59,992 nt of DNA, from assembly GCA_017428155.1 (NCBI GenBank), contig JAFRRJ010000006.1, positions 1-59,992 of the forward strand, given 5' to 3'. A program made the position numbers and the translations under genes. Below, piece by piece: positions 59,135-59,992 of the stretch. Within the stretch, counting starts at the first letter, position 1. Each line of letters begins with the position of its first letter. The notes below the pieces were generated by a model. The model did no database searches. It saw only the letters and a list, made by a program, of their open reading frames with translations, and had not been told where the DNA came from. Source of the stretch: Clostridiales bacterium. GTDB taxonomy: Bacteria > Bacillota > Clostridia > Saccharofermentanales > Saccharofermentanaceae.

Positions 59135-59740
59135 ATGAAGCACATTATCACCGTTCAGCACACGCAGTCAGTCCACCACACGAACGGAATGGTCGGCTCA
59201 TGGACAGACTGGGACTTAACTGACTTAGGAAAAAGTCGGGCGGATCACATCGGAAAAAAGCTTGGCGAAGAACTTGCAGGCAAAGATGTTGTCATCTATT
59301 CTTCGGATCTTAAACGTGCAAAACAGACAGCCGATGAGATCGCAAAATACCTCGGAACAGAGCCTGTTCTAAGGCAGGAGCTGAGAGAGCGCAATCTCGG
59401 AAAATGCTGCGGAAAATCCGTCCAATGGCTTCGCGAAAACATCGAGTCTCAGGAAAAGACTGTTGATGACAGAATGTTTTCTGACGCAGAGAGCCGCAGG
59501 GACGCCTGGAACCGTCTCAGCCCCTTTTACGAAGAAGTAATGGCAAGTGATAAAGAGAACATTGTCATCGTCTCGCATGGTGACCTTCTGAGCATCTGGA
59601 ATGCCATGTTCATCGGCTTACCTGTTGAATCTTATTACAGTGTGGATATACACGGCCCTGCCGGAGGCGTATCCCATATGCTCGTCGCAGATGACGGGAA
59701 ACACCTGATAAGGCATATCAATGATATGTCGTATGTTTAA
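59135..59740 (+). CDS. Histidine phosphatase family protein, variant active site
   Basis: A 201-residue phosphoglycerate-mutase-like phosphatase. The catalytic His9 is in TVQHTQS, so the usual RHG signature reads QHT, with Gln in place of the first Arg. DWDLTDLGKSRADHIG is typical. Arg in SSDLKRAKQTADEI is the second conserved site, Glu-Arg in QELRERNLGK is the third, and VIVSHGDLLSIW contains the second His. The QHTQS variant is a recognisable subfamily. Substrate is unknown. A ribosome site (AAAGGA) lies upstream of the ATG. Confidence 0.88.
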   Translation: MKHIITVQHTQSVHHTNGMVGSWTDWDLTDLGKSRADHIGKKLGEELAGKDVVIYSSDLKRAKQTADEIAKYLGTEPVLRQELRERNLGKCCGKSVQWLRENIESQEKTVDDRMFSDAESRRDAWNRLSPFYEEVMASDKENIVIVSHGDLLSIWNAMFIGLPVESYYSVDIHGPAGGVSHMLVADDGKHLIRHINDMSYV

Positions 59741-59804
59741 TCCGGCAAACTTTTTGTTACCATGTAACCTCTAGAACTTAATTCATACTTTTATGCATTA
59801 CCGC

Positions 59805-59992
59805 TTACTGTGCGCACTTTCTCTTCTTTCTCTCGAAAAGCACCACTCCGGACAATGCTCCGGAAGCAACAAAGCAGAGTACTGCTGCGCCGATATACTT
59901 GCTTGCAGTCTCGCCCGTGCTCGGGACAGCGGTCGTTGTGACGGTCTCTTTATCCTTGAGTGTGACCGAAGTTACTGCCGTTCCGTCCTTGA
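59805..59992 (-). CDS. 3' end of a cell-wall-anchored surface protein (partial)
   Basis: Only the last 62 codons lie in the window; the frame continues past the right edge. The tail reads VPSTGET, a hydrophobic segment (YIGAAVLCFVASGALSGVV), and a basic end ERKKRKCAQ. This is an LPXTG-like sortase signal with Val at the first position. The upstream visible part is Thr/Val-rich, with the repeat-like strand pattern of surface proteins. The protein would be exported and linked to peptidoglycan. Confidence 0.75.
   Translation of the reverse strand, partial: KDGTAVTSVTLKDKETVTTTAVPSTGETASKYIGAAVLCFVASGALSGVVLFERKKRKCAQ

Noticed and set aside
1..59992. rRNA or tRNA genes, prophage or insertion sequences
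   Set aside because: I looked for conserved rRNA and tRNA segments, transposase motifs and phage structural genes and saw none. A dedicated search could still find a divergent tRNA.

Overview
The window looks like a chromosomal segment of an anaerobic, low-to-moderate G+C Gram-positive bacterium of the class Clostridia, probably a gut or rumen relative of the Oscillospirales/Lachnospirales. The basis is strong AGGAGG-type ribosome sites, frequent TTG and GTG starts, lipobox signal peptides, an LPXTG-like anchor at the right edge, LytTR/DUF3021 and CPBP genes, and several zinc-ribbon/DUF4190 proteins. There are no rRNA or tRNA genes, no CRISPR array, no transposase and no phage genes.

Layout. 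1-3 kb: a small membrane protein, a PAS-GGDEF diguanylate cyclase and a saccharopine-dehydrogenase-like enzyme. 3-6 kb: a polar amino-acid ABC importer (binding protein, permease, ATPase), followed by two paralogous zinc-ribbon/DUF4190 membrane proteins to 7.5 kb. 7.5-12.3 kb: TrmL tRNA methyltransferase, a Na+/phosphate symporter with PhoU domain, an MFS transporter and a lipase-like hydrolase. 12.4-17.9 kb: a plus-strand operon of MoxR ATPase, DUF58 protein, DUF4129-like membrane protein, GH27 alpha-galactosidase and a small unknown. 17.9-21.4 kb: a membrane acyltransferase and two sugar-ABC permeases on opposite strands. 21.4-25 kb: a GNAT enzyme, the DUF3021/LytTR/CPBP cassette and small membrane proteins. 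25-46 kb: an accessory region of mostly single, minus-strand, weakly conserved genes, including SUKH, ankyrin, LRR-like, CPCC-like and DUF2716 proteins that resemble an immunity-gene array, mixed with acetyltransferases, an APH-type kinase, AraC/GyrI regulator, S66 peptidase, FkbM methyltransferase and hydrolases. 46-56 kb: an alanine/Na+ symporter and a four-gene operon built around a 1719-residue DUF4132 protein. 56-60 kb: HAD and alpha/beta hydrolases, GNAT, GrpB-family, CPBP and histidine-phosphatase genes, then the end of a cell-wall-anchored protein.

The most striking observation is that the amino-acid-binding lipoprotein at 3.1-3.9 kb is a natural circular permutation. The segment that normally forms the C-terminus of this family sits immediately after the lipobox, and the protein stops exactly where that segment would normally begin. 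The permease next to it carries an extra N-terminal hydrophobic module similar to the DUF4190 part of the neighbouring zinc-ribbon proteins. Other candidates are the DUF4132 operon, which includes a possible beta-grasp small protein and a protein with duplicated zinc-ribbon/TPR halves, a 74-bp tandem array of perfect hairpins at 39.4 kb, and a nested switch-like inverted repeat at 6.6 kb.

Functions were assigned by reading motifs, not by database search. Start sites were moved from the longest open frame where a Shine-Dalgarno sequence supports a different codon.
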